Positions 9,572 through 18,088 of a DNA stretch of 64,000 nucleotides are shown here, one piece after another. The translations under genes and the position numbers were made by a program. A model generated the notes under the pieces. The model did not search any database. It was given only the letters and a program-made list of their open reading frames with translations, and had not been told where the DNA came from. The DNA lies in contig NZ_RBZV01000004.1 of assembly GCF_003628145.1 (NCBI RefSeq), positions 79,049 through 143,048 on the forward strand, read 5' to 3'. The DNA comes from Trinickia fusca (GTDB taxonomy: Bacteria > Pseudomonadota > Gammaproteobacteria > Burkholderiales > Burkholderiaceae). The first letter of the stretch is position 1. Every line of letters starts with the position of its first letter.

Positions 9572-10909
9572 CTACTGTTTCACCCACACGCCGCCAGCGC
9601 TCGGCACCTCACCTTGCGTCCACCATTTCGCCTGATACTCGGCGCCTTGATACATCACGTAGTCCTTGCCCGAGTAAGCCGCGGTCGGCGACCACGTGGG
9701 CGTGGGCCCATCGAGTTGTTTCCACACCGGCGATTGCCCCGGCACGTCGCCTTTCGTCCACCACTGCGCCTCATAGGTCGCGCCCTGATACTTGACGGTC
9801 ATGGGATTCGTATAAACCTGCGAGGGCGACCACGACCCGTCGCCGCCACCGCCACCGTAGTTGGGATCCTTCTTCACGCCCGTGCCCCAATGGTCACCGA
9901 ACTGTTTGAGGAACATCCCCGCGAATTCATAGGGCACCTGCTGAACACCCGAGCAGCTCGTCGACACCGCTGTGCTGCCGCCCGGGCATGACTGATCCCG
10001 GTTCAACGACCAGTCGCTTAACATGCCGTAACCGTTCGTGCGCGCCGCCGCCGCCAGGTTCTGCGTGTCAAGGGTCGTGAACGTCTCGCCAGCCGAATAG
10101 TTGGTGCCGATCATCGGCGTCACGCCGACCATCTGCCAGAGCTGCTCGCTGCTCATCGGCGCGCCCCAGGACTTGTACGCCGTGTCGAGTTGCGAATAGA
10201 GCGACTGTGCCGCCTGAATCGCGGCCTTACCCATATCGCTGACGGCGGGACCATAGTTCATCGCCATGACGTTGACCGCGTCGAAATCGACCTGATTGCG
10301 AATGGCGGTCTCGACGATGTTGATGCCATCCTGGGTCAGTCCCGACTGCAGGGTCGGCAACGTCAGCGTGACATGCAGCAGCTTGTTCTTGGCCGCCATG
10401 GCCTTCTGCAAGTTCGAGACCGCCTGGAAATTACGCGTCAACCCAGCCTGGTCCTCCTGGGCGTTGCCCTCGATGTCGAAGTCGATATGCGTCAAGCCGT
10501 AGGTATCGATGACCGTTTGATACGCTCGCTGCAACGAGGGGACGTCCTTGCATGCCGTCATCAACGGCGTGCCGTTCTCGCCGCCGAACGAGACGGACAC
10601 CTCTCCGCCTTTGGCCCGATACTGCGTGATGCCCGTGGAGATCGCCACCATCTGATCCTGTGTATTGCCCGCGACGATGTCCAGCGCGCTGAGCCCGCCC
10701 CACGACGGCACACAGCCGTTCGTCGCGTCTGCGACGACGAAGCCCAGCTCGAACTGCTGGATGCCCTGCTGCACGCCAATCTGATCGATGAGCGGCGTAG
10801 GATACGCACCCATATCGACGAACGGTGCGTAAATGCTGCTCGCGTGCGACGTCAGCGCACCTACCGACAGCAACGATGCCACTAAGGCCTTGATTGGAGT
10901 TCGCGTCAT
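9572..10909 (-). CDS. GH18 chitinase with tandem C-terminal chitin-binding (CBM5/12) modules
   Basis: Product of 445 residues. The Sec signal peptide ends near SHA-S (about residue 24). The GH18 catalytic domain (about 25-345) contains DFDIE at 143-147, the D-x-D-x-E motif with catalytic Glu147, and an upstream SVSFGG strand. After a Gly-rich linker come two CBM5/12-type modules, each with the pattern YQGA-x-Y-x-A-x-WWT-x-G-x-VP. It should hydrolyse chitin outside the cell, possibly exported by a type II system. The start ATG has GAGG upstream. The domain order resembles ChiD-like bacterial chitinases of this size. Confidence 0.93.
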   Translation of the reverse strand: MTRTPIKALVASLLSVGALTSHASSIYAPFVDMGAYPTPLIDQIGVQQGIQQFELGFVVADATNGCVPSWGGLSALDIVAGNTQDQMVAISTGITQYRAKGGEVSVSFGGENGTPLMTACKDVPSLQRAYQTVIDTYGLTHIDFDIEGNAQEDQAGLTRNFQAVSNLQKAMAAKNKLLHVTLTLPTLQSGLTQDGINIVETAIRNQVDFDAVNVMAMNYGPAVSDMGKAAIQAAQSLYSQLDTAYKSWGAPMSSEQLWQMVGVTPMIGTNYSAGETFTTLDTQNLAAAARTNGYGMLSDWSLNRDQSCPGGSTAVSTSCSGVQQVPYEFAGMFLKQFGDHWGTGVKKDPNYGGGGGDGSWSPSQVYTNPMTVKYQGATYEAQWWTKGDVPGQSPVWKQLDGPTPTWSPTAAYSGKDYVMYQGAEYQAKWWTQGEVPSAGGVWVKQ

Positions 10910-11265
10910 TCTTTTTCCTCGTTATGAATTGAAGTCGCCGCTTGCGCTACCACCACCTGCGCGAAGCCGGCGAGGTGCATCCCTCGATGCTGTTGGCCTC
11001 GGGACCGGGATCGAACGCTTCATTCGGAGTCCAAATCAATTATCCTTGACCGACTGAACCTTGCATCCTCATAGGGCGCGTTACTGCGTTCGCGCCGATC
11101 GACATGCGTGCCTCCGCCGTCGCAGTCGCTCTCCGGTGAGCGAATTGTGCAGAATCCGCGGCGCCGATATAACCACCTTCCCGGCAGTTAAGCCGAGTTG
11201 CATCTACTTTGGGAAATCTCCGGCGCAGGTATTCCGTGTCCGGCCAATGACGGCTAGATCAAGGC
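10910..11265. other. Intergenic region upstream of the chitinase gene
   Basis: 356 bp between the start of the chitinase gene and the ahpF terminator. Both flanking genes are on the minus strand. It should contain the chitinase promoter. I see no convincing gene; the short open frames here lack ribosome binding sites and family resemblance. Confidence 0.5.
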
Positions 11266-11316
11266 AAAAAGAAAAAGCGCCCTGACGGATACCGAAACGG
11301 TAACCGTCAGGGCGCT
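11266..11316 (-). terminator. Rho-independent terminator of ahpF
   Basis: 13-bp perfect stem (11276-11288 with 11304-11316) with a 15-nt loop. On the minus strand it is followed by a T-rich tail (11266-11276, TTTTTCTTTTT). It lies 36 bp beyond the ahpF stop codon. Confidence 0.9.
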
Positions 11317-11352
11317 CATCAGCAGGAACGCCGATTCAGGCGATCTATACGC

Positions 11353-12951
11353 TCAAGCAGCGACCACCTCCGCCGCCATCCTCCGCTCCTCAGCCAAAGG
11401 AGTCCGAATCAGGTAGTCAAACGCGCTCAACGCAGCCTTGGCGCCCTCGCCGGCGGCGATGACGATCTGCTTGTAGGGCACGCCCGTGCAATCCCCTGCG
11501 GCAAACACGCCGGGTACGCTGGTCTGCCCCTTGGCGTCGACGACGATCTCGCCGAAGCGGCTCAGTTCGAGCGTGCCCTTGAGCCACTCGGTATTCGGCA
11601 CGAGACCGATCTGGACGAATACGCCTTCAAGCTCGATCAGTTGCTCGGTACCGCTGACGCGCTCCTTGAAACGCAGCCCGTTGACCTTGCTCCCGTCACC
11701 GGTAATCTCGGTTGTCTGCGCATTCACGTGGATCGTCACATTCGGCAAGCTATTGAGCTTGGTCACGAGCACCGCGTCAGCCTTGAGCTGGTCGCTGAAT
11801 TCGATCAGCGTCACATGCGACACGAGCCCTGCCAAATCGATTGCGGCCTCGACACCCGAGTTGCCGCCACCGATCACCGCCACGCGCTTGCCCTTGAACA
11901 GCGGTCCGTCGCAGTGCGGGCAATAGGCCACGCCCTTGTTCTTGTACTCCTGCTCGCCGGGCACATTGACGTTGCGCCAACGCGCGCCCGTCGACAGGAT
12001 CACGCTACGGCTGCGCAACAGCGCGCCGTTTTCCATGCGAACGCCGACCAGGCCCCCCGGCTCTTCAGCCGGAACGAGCTCGACGGCACGTTGCTGCGTC
12101 ATCACGTCGACGCCATAGTGGCGCACCTGCGCTTCGAGCGCCGCGGCGAACTTCGGCCCATCGGTCTCGAGCACGGAAATATAGTTTTCGATCGACATCG
12201 TGTCGTTGACCTGCCCGCCCATGCGCTCCACGGCCACGCCGGTATTGATCCCCTTGCGGGCGGCATAAACGGCTGCAGCGGAGCCAGCGGGGCCACCACC
12301 GACCACGAGTACGTCGAACGCATCCTTCGCGTTGAGCTTGGCGGCCTCGCGCTCGGCCGCGCCGGTATCGAGCTTGGCGACGATTTCCTCGAGCGCCATG
12401 CGTCCCGCGCCGAACATCTCGCCGTTCAGGTAGACGGCGGGCACCGCCATGATCTGACGCGATTCGACCTCTTCCTGGAACAACGCGCCATCGACGACCA
12501 CGGTCTGCACACGCGGGTTCAACACGGCCATCAGGCTCAGCGCCTGTACGACGTCGGGGCAGTTGTGGCACGACAGCGACATGTACACCTCGAACCGATA
12601 GTCGCCATCGAGCGCCTTGATTTGCTCGATCACCTCGGGCTCGACCTTCGGCGGATGACCGCCGGTCCACAGCAGCGCCAGCACGAGCGAGGTGAATTCG
12701 TGGCCCAGCGGGATAGCGGCAAATCGCAACGATTGCTGACTATCTGCACGACGCAAACTGAACGAAGGCTTTCTGGCATCGTCGCCGTCGGTGCGCAGCG
12801 TGATCTTGTCCGACAACCCCGCGATCGTCTGCAGCAATTGCTCGAGTTCGCGCGAGCTCGGTTGCTCGTTCAGCGATGCCACGATTTCGAAGGGCTGAAC
12901 CACGCGCTGCAAGTAGGCCTGCAACTGGGCTTTGAGGCTGTCGTCCAACAT
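11353..12951 (-). CDS. ahpF: Alkyl hydroperoxide reductase subunit F
   Basis: Product of 532 residues. The N-terminal tandem thioredoxin-like region has the redox pair C128-HN-C131. An FAD/NAD(P)H-dependent thioredoxin-reductase-like part follows, with the GGGPAGS dinucleotide fold and the CPHC active site at about 346-349. AhpF passes electrons from NADH through FAD to AhpC. I chose ATG 12949-12951 ([10 protein letters not shown]), the family start, over an upstream in-frame candidate. It lies about 100 bp downstream of ahpC on the same strand, the usual ahpCF order, and ends at a strong terminator. Confidence 0.95.
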   Translation of the reverse strand: MLDDSLKAQLQAYLQRVVQPFEIVASLNEQPSSRELEQLLQTIAGLSDKITLRTDGDDARKPSFSLRRADSQQSLRFAAIPLGHEFTSLVLALLWTGGHPPKVEPEVIEQIKALDGDYRFEVYMSLSCHNCPDVVQALSLMAVLNPRVQTVVVDGALFQEEVESRQIMAVPAVYLNGEMFGAGRMALEEIVAKLDTGAAEREAAKLNAKDAFDVLVVGGGPAGSAAAVYAARKGINTGVAVERMGGQVNDTMSIENYISVLETDGPKFAAALEAQVRHYGVDVMTQQRAVELVPAEEPGGLVGVRMENGALLRSRSVILSTGARWRNVNVPGEQEYKNKGVAYCPHCDGPLFKGKRVAVIGGGNSGVEAAIDLAGLVSHVTLIEFSDQLKADAVLVTKLNSLPNVTIHVNAQTTEITGDGSKVNGLRFKERVSGTEQLIELEGVFVQIGLVPNTEWLKGTLELSRFGEIVVDAKGQTSVPGVFAAGDCTGVPYKQIVIAAGEGAKAALSAFDYLIRTPLAEERRMAAEVVAA

Positions 12952-13052
12952 GATGGTCCCGGTGCTTGAGGTAAGAGGGTCGTGCGACGTCGATCCCGGC
13001 CGGGGCATCCCGGCCGGAACTTCAAACTACGCTGATACTTGGAAGCTGACGC

Positions 13053-13616
13053 TTAGATCTTGCCGACCAGGTCCAGCGACGGGGTCAGCGTCTTCGCGCC
13101 TTCGCGCCACTTGGCCGGGCAAACTTGACCCGGGTTGGCCGCGATGAACTGCGCTGCCTTGAGCTTGCGCAGCGTTTCTTGCACGTCGCGAGCGATGGCG
13201 TTGTCGTGCACTTCCATCGTCTTGATCACGCCTTCCGGGTTGATCACGAACGTGCCACGCAGTGCCAGGCCTTCTTCGGCGATGTGCACGCCGAAAGCTT
13301 GCGTCAGGACGTGGGTCGGGTCGCCGACCAGCGGGAACTTCGCCTTGCCTACAGCCGGCGACGTCTCATGCCACACCTTGTGTGCGAAGTGCGTGTCGGT
13401 CGTCACGATGTAGACCTCGGCACCTGCCTTTTGGAATTCGGCGTAGTGTTCAGCAGCGTCTTCGACTTCGGTCGGGCAGTTGAACGTGAACGCAGCCGGC
13501 ATGAAGATCACGACCGACCACTTACCTTTGAACGATGCTTCGGTGACTTTGATGAATTCACCGCTACGGAAAGCTTCTGCTTTGAAAGGCTGGACTTGCG
13601 TGTTGATCAGCGACAT
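13053..13616 (-). CDS. ahpC: Alkyl hydroperoxide reductase C (2-Cys peroxiredoxin)
   Basis: Product of 187 residues, the usual AhpC length. The peroxidatic Cys47 lies in FTFNCPTE and the resolving Cys166 in GQVCPAKW, so this is a typical 2-Cys peroxiredoxin. It reduces H2O2, organic hydroperoxides and peroxynitrite in the cytoplasm and is recycled by AhpF, encoded directly downstream. The upstream region holds a good sigma-70 promoter and a possible OxyR site. Confidence 0.97.
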   Translation of the reverse strand: MSLINTQVQPFKAEAFRSGEFIKVTEASFKGKWSVVIFMPAAFTFNCPTEVEDAAEHYAEFQKAGAEVYIVTTDTHFAHKVWHETSPAVGKAKFPLVGDPTHVLTQAFGVHIAEEGLALRGTFVINPEGVIKTMEVHDNAIARDVQETLRKLKAAQFIAANPGQVCPAKWREGAKTLTPSLDLVGKI

Positions 13617-13684
13617 GAGGTGGTCCTGTGTAAGGGAGTTTCAAGGGGCTTCGTCGTTCGGACAGGCTCAATCCTACCGACTAG

Positions 13685-13725
13685 CTATTGCCTAGTATAT
13701 TTGATAGTTTTTATCTAAGCAATAG
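13685..13725 (-). promoter_or_regulatory. ahpC promoter with candidate OxyR operator
   Basis: On the minus strand, a -35 TTGCTT (13717-13722) and a -10 TATACT (13694-13699) are separated by 17 nt, about 80 bp before ahpC. An imperfect inverted repeat (CTATTGCCTAG at 13685-13695 and CTAAGCAATAG at 13715-13725) surrounds it. In the spacer, ATAGTTTTTATCTAA (13704-13718) fits the OxyR half-site ATAGnTnnnAnCTAT except for the last base. Because it overlaps the core promoter, binding could repress rather than activate. The promoter is seen; OxyR control is inferred. Confidence 0.6.
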
Positions 13726-13755
13726 GCATTGCCTACCCCCTGCTCCCCCTTGCTG

Positions 13756-14289
13756 CTACAGGCCCGGCGCGCCGACGCGCAACGATTGCGATATCGCTTC
13801 GATCATCTTGGCGGCATCCGCTCGCCGCTGGGCCGCAAGGCGCCTTTCTCCAAGCGTTCGACACTCGGGGCCGCCGAAATACTCCATGATGTCCGGCAAC
13901 CGGCGCACAACGCCGCGACTGCCCCAGCATCCGTCGTTCAACTCCGTCGGGAAAACCCAGAGCCGTTGGCCGACGTCGTCCACCGACGCCCCTTCAGCGC
14001 GCGCGACCGCTTCGGTTACCGCGCTCACCAAGCCCGCGCGCGCGGCATCCGTGTATTGGCCCTCCGGCACCGACGGCACGATGCGGTAGATCGGCGCGGC
14101 GGCCAGCGCGCCGGCCCGGTATAGGGCTGCTGGCCGATGCACGAAGATCCACGTGACGTCCCGCACGCGCGGCTCCTCCGGGTCGAGGCCCTCGTGTCGG
14201 ATCAGGATGTCCGTCAGTTCGCGCATCAACTGCGCCTCGGCGTCCGGGGCAAGCGCGCCCTCCGGAATGAATGCATCGATCATCGGCAT
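13756..14289 (-). CDS. Tautomerase-superfamily protein
   Basis: Product of 177 residues. I chose the start MPMIDAF (ATG 14287-14289, with AAGGAA upstream) because it exposes Pro right after the initiator Met, the catalytic base of the tautomerase superfamily. The length fits a fused two-unit member, like malonate-semialdehyde decarboxylase or cis-CaaD-type proteins, rather than the 60-residue 4-oxalocrotonate tautomerase. The substrate is unknown. The GlxA-type regulator gene lies 156 bp upstream on the same strand and may control it. Confidence 0.75.
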   Translation of the reverse strand: MPMIDAFIPEGALAPDAEAQLMRELTDILIRHEGLDPEEPRVRDVTWIFVHRPAALYRAGALAAAPIYRIVPSVPEGQYTDAARAGLVSAVTEAVARAEGASVDDVGQRLWVFPTELNDGCWGSRGVVRRLPDIMEYFGGPECRTLGERRLAAQRRADAAKMIEAISQSLRVGAPGL

Positions 14290-14445
14290 GGTGAATTCCT
14301 TCTTCCAGTTCCAGGGAATGGTCAGTGGGCTCGAACGTCGAAGCACCACGATGCCAGTGTAAAAATCGCCAACACTGATCTGGAAGTGACCGAATTGCCA
14401 TTCGACGATGCCATTTCGGACATCGCCTCTCTACTAAGCACAGGC

Positions 14446-15444
14446 TCAACGAGCGAAGCGACGCCGATATTCGCCGGGGGACACGCCTGTCACGCGCTTG
14501 AACAACTGCCGGAAACCGCTGATGTCCGTATAGCCGACCCGCTCACAGACAGCGTCGAGGCTGAGCCGCTTCTCCTCGAGCAGCCGCTTGGCGACTTCTA
14601 TCCGGAGCGTCTGCAAATACCTGAGCGGCGGTGCGCCGACTGCCTGTTTGAAGCGACGATTGATCGTGCGCTCGCTGACCGCCAGGTGATCGCTGAGCCG
14701 AGTCAGATCGAAACGCTCGCGCAGGTGTCGCTCCATCCAGCGCTGTGCTCGTGCGACCACCGGGTCGTCATGCTCGAGTCTGTCTGTTCGGCTGAAGTCG
14801 ATGAACGAATCCTGCGACACACGATTGATGTCGATCAGCATGACCTTCGCGGTTGCCGCCGCGAGCTTCGCCGTACCGAGTTTCTCCACGATACGCAGCG
14901 CAAGATTCTGGTAGGAGGTGACCGCGCCGCCACAAAGCACGCCGTCTTGCTCCGTCACGACATCCGATGCGCGCAACTGGACATCCGGGTAGCGCGCCTG
15001 AAAGCTCGTCGACTTCGACCAATGCGTGGTGGCGAGCCGGCCATCGAGCAATCCCGCCTCGGCGAGCAGGAACGCGCCCGTGCAATAGGCCGCGATCAAC
15101 GTGCCGCGCGCATGCTGGTGCCGTAGCGCTTCGAGCAGCGGCGTGAGCAGCTTGGGATCGCTCAGCAGCTTTTCGATGTCGGACACGAACGGTCCGGCAA
15201 GCCAGATGGCGTCGGCGATACTCTTGCCGTCGATGCGACCATCGACCTCGACGATCTGCCCCGACGCCGTACGCACAGGCTTGCCGTCGATCGATTCGAC
15301 GCGCCAGGTGAACGGCTTCTCACAACGCTCGCTTGGAGAGAGCGAGCCGGCGGCGAGGCGATTGGCTGCCATCAGGATGTCGACGGGAGCCGCGATCCCC
15401 GATGCGAGCGCATGCTCGACTGCCCAAATCCGGATCAGAGGCAT
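14446..15444 (-). CDS. GlxA-type AraC-family regulator with DJ-1/PfpI sensor domain
   Basis: Product of 332 residues. A DJ-1/PfpI-like N-terminal domain (about 1-190) has a cysteine at the nucleophile-elbow position (AYCTGAFLLAEAGLL, Cys121). A double AraC helix-turn-helix follows (about 225-330, ending in SPGEYRRRF). Such regulators sense small metabolites, and the amidase-like domain is usually not catalytic. The inducer is unknown. Its placement upstream of the tautomerase gene makes that gene a candidate target. Confidence 0.88.
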   Translation of the reverse strand: MPLIRIWAVEHALASGIAAPVDILMAANRLAAGSLSPSERCEKPFTWRVESIDGKPVRTASGQIVEVDGRIDGKSIADAIWLAGPFVSDIEKLLSDPKLLTPLLEALRHQHARGTLIAAYCTGAFLLAEAGLLDGRLATTHWSKSTSFQARYPDVQLRASDVVTEQDGVLCGGAVTSYQNLALRIVEKLGTAKLAAATAKVMLIDINRVSQDSFIDFSRTDRLEHDDPVVARAQRWMERHLRERFDLTRLSDHLAVSERTINRRFKQAVGAPPLRYLQTLRIEVAKRLLEEKRLSLDAVCERVGYTDISGFRQLFKRVTGVSPGEYRRRFAR

Positions 15445-15536
15445 GGGTGGCCGAATCGTAGTTGTACGTGGCCGATACTACCATCGACGTTTTTTATGCC
15501 GCATCGGGCCCTCGCAGGGCCTGGCCATCGCGAACG

Positions 15537-16235
15537 CTACTCCGGCGTCAGCTCCGCTTCGTTGGCCGACCAGCTGACGCTGGACACCCCGATCTCCATA
15601 CTGAGACGGCTCGCGATCTGCTCGAGCCTGGCCTGATCTTTCGGATGGCTACGGCACTTCGCCGTTACCTCGAGGCGCGGCGGCTCGCCTTCGCAGTCCC
15701 GGCTCGTGAGACTCTGGAACTGCAGCGGCGCCGAGTGCATCGCATTCGACAAGACCGCACGGATGTGCACCTCGTCCTCGGTACGGCAAACGATCTGCAG
15801 CTGATATTCGCGCACCATGTCGGCATTCTTCATGGGCGCGGAATTGATGGCACGACTGACCTCTCGCAGCACGGTGTTGGAGGCCAGGACGACCAAGGTG
15901 CCGGCGATCGCCGGACCGTAAAAGCCCGTGCCGCACAGTACGCCGACTGCCGCGGCACACCACAGCGTCGCCGCCGTGTTGATGCCTTGTATCGAGCCTT
16001 GGTCGCGCATGATCACGCCACCGCCCAGAAAGCCCACGCCCGACACGACATAGGCGGCGATCTGCGTGACGCCGGTCCCCAGCAACATGCCTAGCGACAC
16101 GAATAGACATGCTCCACTCGCGACGAGTGTGATCGTGCGCAACCCGGCCGTGCGCTGCCTCATCTGCCGCTCGATACCGATCGCGACACCGCACGCAAAA
16201 GCGGCAAGCAGACGCCAAACGAATTCCAAAGTCAT
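15537..16235 (-). CDS. MgtC/SapB-family membrane protein
   Basis: Product of 232 residues. The N-terminal half (1-130) holds about five hydrophobic segments with the family signature GVAIGIERQ...RTAGLRTITLV and GFLGGGVI. The C-terminal half is a cytoplasmic ACT-like domain. MgtC proteins support growth at low Mg2+ and, in intracellular pathogens, survival in macrophages, where MgtC inhibits the F-type ATP synthase. Which role applies here is unknown. No mgtB pump gene is adjacent. The start has no obvious Shine-Dalgarno sequence, and an intrinsic terminator sits only about 30 bp upstream. Confidence 0.88.
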   Translation of the reverse strand: MTLEFVWRLLAAFACGVAIGIERQMRQRTAGLRTITLVASGACLFVSLGMLLGTGVTQIAAYVVSGVGFLGGGVIMRDQGSIQGINTAATLWCAAAVGVLCGTGFYGPAIAGTLVVLASNTVLREVSRAINSAPMKNADMVREYQLQIVCRTEDEVHIRAVLSNAMHSAPLQFQSLTSRDCEGEPPRLEVTAKCRSHPKDQARLEQIASRLSMEIGVSSVSWSANEAELTPE

Positions 16236-16264
16236 GTCGATTCACGGCTCACGTACAGGTTGAG

Positions 16265-16289
16265 AAAAAATGGCGGGCCACAGCCCGCC
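16265..16289 (-). terminator. Intrinsic terminator between the small ORFs and mgtC
   Basis: 7-bp GC stem (GGCGGGC / GCCCGCC) with a 4-nt loop, followed on the minus strand by ATTTTTT. It ends the transcript of the 44-residue ORF, but lies only 30 bp before the mgtC start codon. An independent mgtC promoter would therefore have to overlap it. Confidence 0.8.
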
Positions 16290-16387
16290 ACCTCGAAGCG
16301 CCATAGTGTGCCACGTCGACGTGTCAGTCATACTTCCCGAACACGTGTCCGGCCGCCTGCGCGGCCGGGCAAACCGTCGCGCCAACC

Positions 16388-16522
16388 CTACGCCAGCGCC
16401 GACTGCACGACCTTGACGACCACCAACGCAACAGCGATCAAAAGATAGCCGCGCAATACACCCATCCAGATGCGATTCGAAAGCGTCAGATTCGGCGGCG
16501 GCAGCAAATCGAGCGGCGGCAT
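16388..16522 (-). CDS. Small single-pass membrane protein (44 aa), unrecognised
   Basis: Reads MPPLDLLPPPNLTLSNRIW..., with a PP and a PPP motif near the start, then a hydrophobic helix (about 21-39, LRGYLLIAVALVVVKVVQ). This suggests a one-span inner-membrane peptide with Arg17 and Arg24 at its cytoplasmic edge. AAGGAAG lies about 12 bp before the ATG. It is the last small ORF before the terminator preceding mgtC. The function is unknown. The strongly biased, membrane-like composition supports real coding. Confidence 0.6.
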   Translation of the reverse strand: MPPLDLLPPPNLTLSNRIWMGVLRGYLLIAVALVVVKVVQSALA

Positions 16523-16633
16523 GCGCCACGACGCACTTCCTTATTTGACGCGTGACAGCGAGACGAAGGCGTCGCGGTCCGCCGCCGCACAGCGATGCAC
16601 ACGCGCATCGATGCAGCGAACCGCGACGCGTCG

Positions 16634-16792
16634 TCAGTGACCGGGTTTGCTGAGGGCCGCCTGGAGCGAGGCGACCATGCGTACGAGACGCGCTGCGACA
16701 CGCGGGCCGCCCGTAAGCGTGAGCAACCCATCGTAGTAAGCGCGAGCCTCCGAAACGTGAGGCAGTTGGGAAACGAGCAGAGCCAATTGCAT
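16634..16792 (-). CDS. Small ORF (52 aa), unrecognised
   Basis: Begins MQLALLVSQLPHVSEARAYY and is preceded by a strong ribosome binding site (GGAGG, 7 bp before the ATG). It is predicted to be mostly helical, with a basic C-terminal part. It shares strand and spacing with the 44-residue ORF downstream and a 23-residue ORF upstream, so all three may lie on one transcript. No family recognised. Confidence 0.5.
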   Translation of the reverse strand: MQLALLVSQLPHVSEARAYYDGLLTLTGGPRVAARLVRMVASLQAALSKPGH

Positions 16793-16910
16793 GGCGATTC
16801 CTCCGAAATACGAGAATGCGAAACGTGGCGCCTGAGACGCGGCCACTTTCTGCTCATCGTGCGCAGCCCTCAGGATCGGGCACGCGGGAGGAACGGATAA
16901 GACCTGGAAC

Positions 16911-16982
16911 TCAAGCAGATTGAGGTGCGTTCGGCATGAACGCTTGATCGATCCAAGATCGACCAGGCTCGGGGTCAGGCAT
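16911..16982 (-). CDS. Candidate leader peptide (23 aa)
   Basis: A short ORF beginning MPDPEPGRSW and containing four prolines. GGGAG sits 7 bp before the ATG. It is the first ORF of a series on the minus strand (23, 52 and 44 residues) ahead of a terminator and mgtC. It may be a translated leader or a chance frame; only the ribosome binding site supports it. Confidence 0.35.
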   Translation of the reverse strand: MPDPEPGRSWIDQAFMPNAPQSA

Positions 16983-18088
16983 GATTTTTCTCCCGTATCG
17001 ATTGCTCTGCACTACTAAGTACATGCGTGTTTAACCGCACGCCGTCCTATGCACAGCGATGAAAGCTGAACACAAAGAAGTGACGTGACCAAGCCACGCC
17101 GCGAGCCAAATGGCTCGTAGCGTTGTGCCGTGCGGACGCGCGCACGCCAAGCGTGCACCGTCGAAACGGCTGCTATCGAAAAGATGCGCGGGAATCTACA
17201 GAGAGAACTACTGCGGCGCGCACCGTCTGCCTGCTGGCGAGACGGCGGCTAAGGAAATCAGCGGGCGTCGTGCCAGTCAGGCCGAAAAACTGTTCGAAGA
17301 TCGACTACTGCAACTGTCCAAGGCATTTGCCCCATTGACGAAAACTCGGCGAGTGTAGGCATCGGCGCACGTACTCGTCAACCCCTATTTGCAACTTTCC
17401 ATGGTCGTGTTGCGCACGATCCCGCAGAGCAATCGCCTATCGTGGCCCCGTCATCCAAGCGTCACGGGAACGCGCCAACTTGTTCGAACGTGTCAGTGCA
17501 GCTTTCGCTTGCACATCGTCGAATGCTGAGCATAGAATCCGCCTGTTTTGAATTCAGGAGAGTCCTTCGTGGACGCAAGCCCTAGTAGTCGATCTTGCAT
17601 GCCGGCCTGTGCCGGAACCGTCACTGCAATCTCGCGTTAGCGTCCCAGATCTCTTCTGTTGCCGCTGACTCGGATTGCCCGGGTCAGCGCGCTTCTCCCC
17701 AGGCCGATAGAGTCGGCCTCAGCAGCAGCACGCTCCCCTTGAAACGAACGCCCGCCGTGCGCGCAAAGCGCTGCGGCGTGTCGTCTGTCGAACGTTGCCT
17801 GGCTCGGCCAGGCCCAACGGGAGTAGAGCCATGTGTATCGAGCATCGCACCTACGTCGCGCTTCCAGCGCGAGTACCTTTACGCGTGCTCGGATCGTACG
17901 ATCCGCCGCCCTCATTTTCGCTTGCCGATTCTCTAGCGCAGACCATTGCTCTGCACTCCTGATCGTTTCGGCACAGCCATTCAGTCGTTTTCTCAAGCCG
18001 TTGTTGGACCCCGCAGTAACGAGCGGTGCCGACGCGCGAACGCGCGGTTGGCTCAGCTCATCGATCAATCCGTTTAGAAGAAAGCAAA
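16983..18088. other. Long gene-poor region upstream of the OprB porin gene
   Basis: About 1.1 kb without a convincing protein gene. Its minus-strand end (about 16985-17100) should hold the promoter for the small ORFs before mgtC, and its plus-strand end the porin promoter. Open frames here lack family resemblance and ribosome binding sites, apart from a 23-residue frame at 17569. A regulatory RNA cannot be excluded. Confidence 0.45.
17569..17640 (+). CDS. Possible short leader ORF (23 aa, GTG start) upstream of the porin gene
   Basis: The GTG start has AGGAG 8 bp upstream. The peptide is short, with two Cys and several Ser. It ends about 450 bp before the porin start. The only support is the ribosome binding site; it may be chance. 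Confidence 0.2.
   Translation: MDASPSSRSCMPACAGTVTAISR

Noticed and set aside
17110-17358. 82-codon plus-strand frame in the region before the porin gene
   Set aside because: No ribosome binding site, no recognisable domain, and unusual Cys/Arg/Lys-rich composition; likely chance.
17637-18068. 143-codon minus-strand frame antisense to the porin leader
   Set aside because: Arg/Ala-rich text typical of shadow frames in high-GC DNA; no ribosome binding site or family resemblance.
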